Of a stretch of 64,000 nucleotides of DNA, positions 62,835 to 64,000 are shown piece by piece (within the stretch, counting starts at the first letter, position 1; each line of letters starts with the position of its first letter). The position numbers and the translations under genes were made by a program. Below the pieces are notes generated by a model that was not told the DNA's origin, searched no databases, and was given only the letters and a program-made list of their open reading frames with translations. Origin of the DNA: an uncultured Hydrogenophaga sp. (GTDB taxonomy: Bacteria > Pseudomonadota > Gammaproteobacteria > Burkholderiales > Burkholderiaceae_C); contig NZ_OY288126.1 in NCBI RefSeq assembly GCF_958439165.1, forward strand, positions 124,001 to 188,000. Direction: 5' to 3'.

Positions 62835-64000
62835 GCTTCGACGTCACCCTCGGGCCGCTGCGCTACAGCTTCGATTCGCTGCGCGAGGTGATGGCCAAGG
62901 CCACACCGCTGCGCTCGGGCGATGCGCTGGCGGGGCTGGCCGCCGGCACCGAGCAGGAGCGCATCGCGGCGCGCTGGGCACTGGCCGACGTGCCGCTGAC
63001 CCGCTTCCTGAACGATGCGCTGGTGCCCTACGAGGACGACGAGGTCACCCGCCTCATCATCGACAGCCATGACGCCGCCGCCTTCGCACCCATCCGCCAC
63101 CTCACCGTGGGCGGGCTGCGCGACTGGCTGCTGTCGGAAAAGGCCACCGGCCCGGTGCTGCAGGCGCTGGCCCCCGGTCTGACGCCCGAGATGGTGGCTG
63201 CGGTCAGCAAGATCATGCGCAACCAGGACCTGATGCTGGTGGCGCGCCGCTGCGAGGTGGTCACGCGGTTCCGCAACACCCAGGGCCTGCGCGGCCACCT
63301 GAGCGTGCGGCTGCAGCCCAACCACCCCACCGACGACCCGGCCGGCATCGTGGCCAGCCTGATCGACGGGCTGATGCACGGGGCGGGCGATGCGGTGGTG
63401 GGCATCAACCCGGTGTCCGACAGCGTGCCCGACCTGGTGCGGCTGAACCATGTGCTGGCCGACGTGATCGGCCGCGGCATTCCCACCCAGAGCTGCGTGC
63501 TCACCCATGTGACCAACACCATGCGCGCCATCGAGCTGGGCGCGCCGGTCGATCTGGTGTTCCAGTCGATCGCGGGTACCGAAGGCACCAACCGCAGCTT
63601 CGGCATTGATCTCGCGCTGCTGGACGAGGCGCATGCCATGGCGCAGTCGCTGGGCCGGGGCACGGTGGGTTCCAACGTGATGTATTTCGAGACCGGGCAG
63701 GGCAGTGCGCTGTCGGCCAACGCCCACCATGGCGTGGACCAGCAGACCTGCGAGGCCCGGGCCTATGCGGTGGCCCGCCGCTACCAGCCGCTGCTGGTGA
63801 ACACGGTGGTGGGCTTCATCGGGCCGGAGTACCTGTTCGACGGCAAGCAGATCACCCGCGCCGGGCTGGAAGACCACTTCTGCGGCAAGCTGCTGGGTCT
63901 GCCGATGGGCTGCGACATCTGCTACACCAACCATGCCGAGGCCGACCAGAACGACATGGACAACCTCATGGTGCTGCTGGCCAGCGCCGGCCTGAACTTC
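62831..64000 (+). CDS. eutB: Ethanolamine ammonia-lyase large subunit (5' part)
   Basis: The first 390 codons of EutB, the adenosylcobalamin-dependent subunit converting ethanolamine to acetaldehyde and ammonia. FQSIAGTEGTN, MYFETGQGSALSA and MGCDICYTNHAEADQND are conserved substrate and cofactor-site segments. The GTG start (62831) overlaps the permease stop. The gene is cut by the window end, so eutC would follow outside. No microcompartment shell genes are seen up to this point. Confidence 0.93.
   Translation, partial: MSFDVTLGPLRYSFDSLREVMAKATPLRSGDALAGLAAGTEQERIAARWALADVPLTRFLNDALVPYEDDEVTRLIIDSHDAAAFAPIRHLTVGGLRDWLLSEKATGPVLQALAPGLTPEMVAAVSKIMRNQDLMLVARRCEVVTRFRNTQGLRGHLSVRLQPNHPTDDPAGIVASLIDGLMHGAGDAVVGINPVSDSVPDLVRLNHVLADVIGRGIPTQSCVLTHVTNTMRAIELGAPVDLVFQSIAGTEGTNRSFGIDLALLDEAHAMAQSLGRGTVGSNVMYFETGQGSALSANAHHGVDQQTCEARAYAVARRYQPLLVNTVVGFIGPEYLFDGKQITRAGLEDHFCGKLLGLPMGCDICYTNHAEADQNDMDNLMVLLASAGLNF

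Overview
The window is a GC-rich chromosomal segment from a Gram-negative bacterium, most likely a betaproteobacterium of the order Burkholderiales near Comamonadaceae. The case rests on family and gene-order signatures: a Bug-type tripartite tricarboxylate transporter binding protein, PAS-LuxR control of a succinyl/acetoacetyl-CoA transferase, the order glyA-nrdR-ribD and ribE-ribBX-ribH-nusB-aminotransferase-ybgC-tolQRA, a type IV minor pilin cluster, and GC-rich repeats placed just after stop codons. No prophage, insertion sequence or CRISPR array was seen.

Layout. 1-2916: transporter tail, PAS-LuxR regulator, CoA transferase scoAB and a GDT1-type cation exporter. 2917-4987: a secreted outer-membrane-like protein beside a secreted S8 peptidase, a small Cys-rich protein and tRNA-Gly(CCC). 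5025-9523: Hsp70-like ATPase, gamma-glutamyltransferase-like enzyme and succinate-semialdehyde dehydrogenase. 9728-16125: alaS, then a reverse-strand run of RNA-modification genes (rluA family, trmB, gluQ) and an FAD oxidoreductase. 16189-19493: a LysR regulator divergent from a pirin-pirin-flavodoxin operon. 19506-24539: an unrecognised gene, a DUF599 protein and dnaE.

24546-31091 (reverse strand) holds the tolQRA/ybgC envelope genes and the riboflavin genes ribE-ribBX-ribH with nusB. The RibBA homologue has lost the zinc cysteines of its GTP cyclohydrolase II half. 31154-38030 is a tightly overlapping minor pilin operon (two FimT-type pseudopilins, PilV, PilW, PilX, PilY1, PilE) lying between ribD and ribE. 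38134-41075 is glyA-nrdR-ribD, and 41304-42188 a membrane-anchored lytic transglycosylase. 42189-42894 is a gene-free divergent region with a densely hairpinned stretch ending in a clear intrinsic terminator, the best candidate for an undescribed RNA.

42895-52709 carries a large DUF748/AsmA-like envelope protein, a DUF349 protein, mtfA, lpxH, two cyclophilins and a TPR lipid/periplasm-type protein. 52865-58241 carries cysS, a DNA glycosylase, accA, tilS and lysC. 58289-58419 is tRNA-Ser(GCT) with its terminator. 58420-59600 is compositionally different, AT-richer and nearly gene-free, with one convincing 38-codon small membrane protein gene. 59597-59806 has a promoter match followed by a second structured RNA candidate, ahead of a small uncharacterised gene. 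60210-64000 starts an ethanolamine catabolism locus (EutR-like regulator, ethanolamine permease, eutB), with eutB running off the end.
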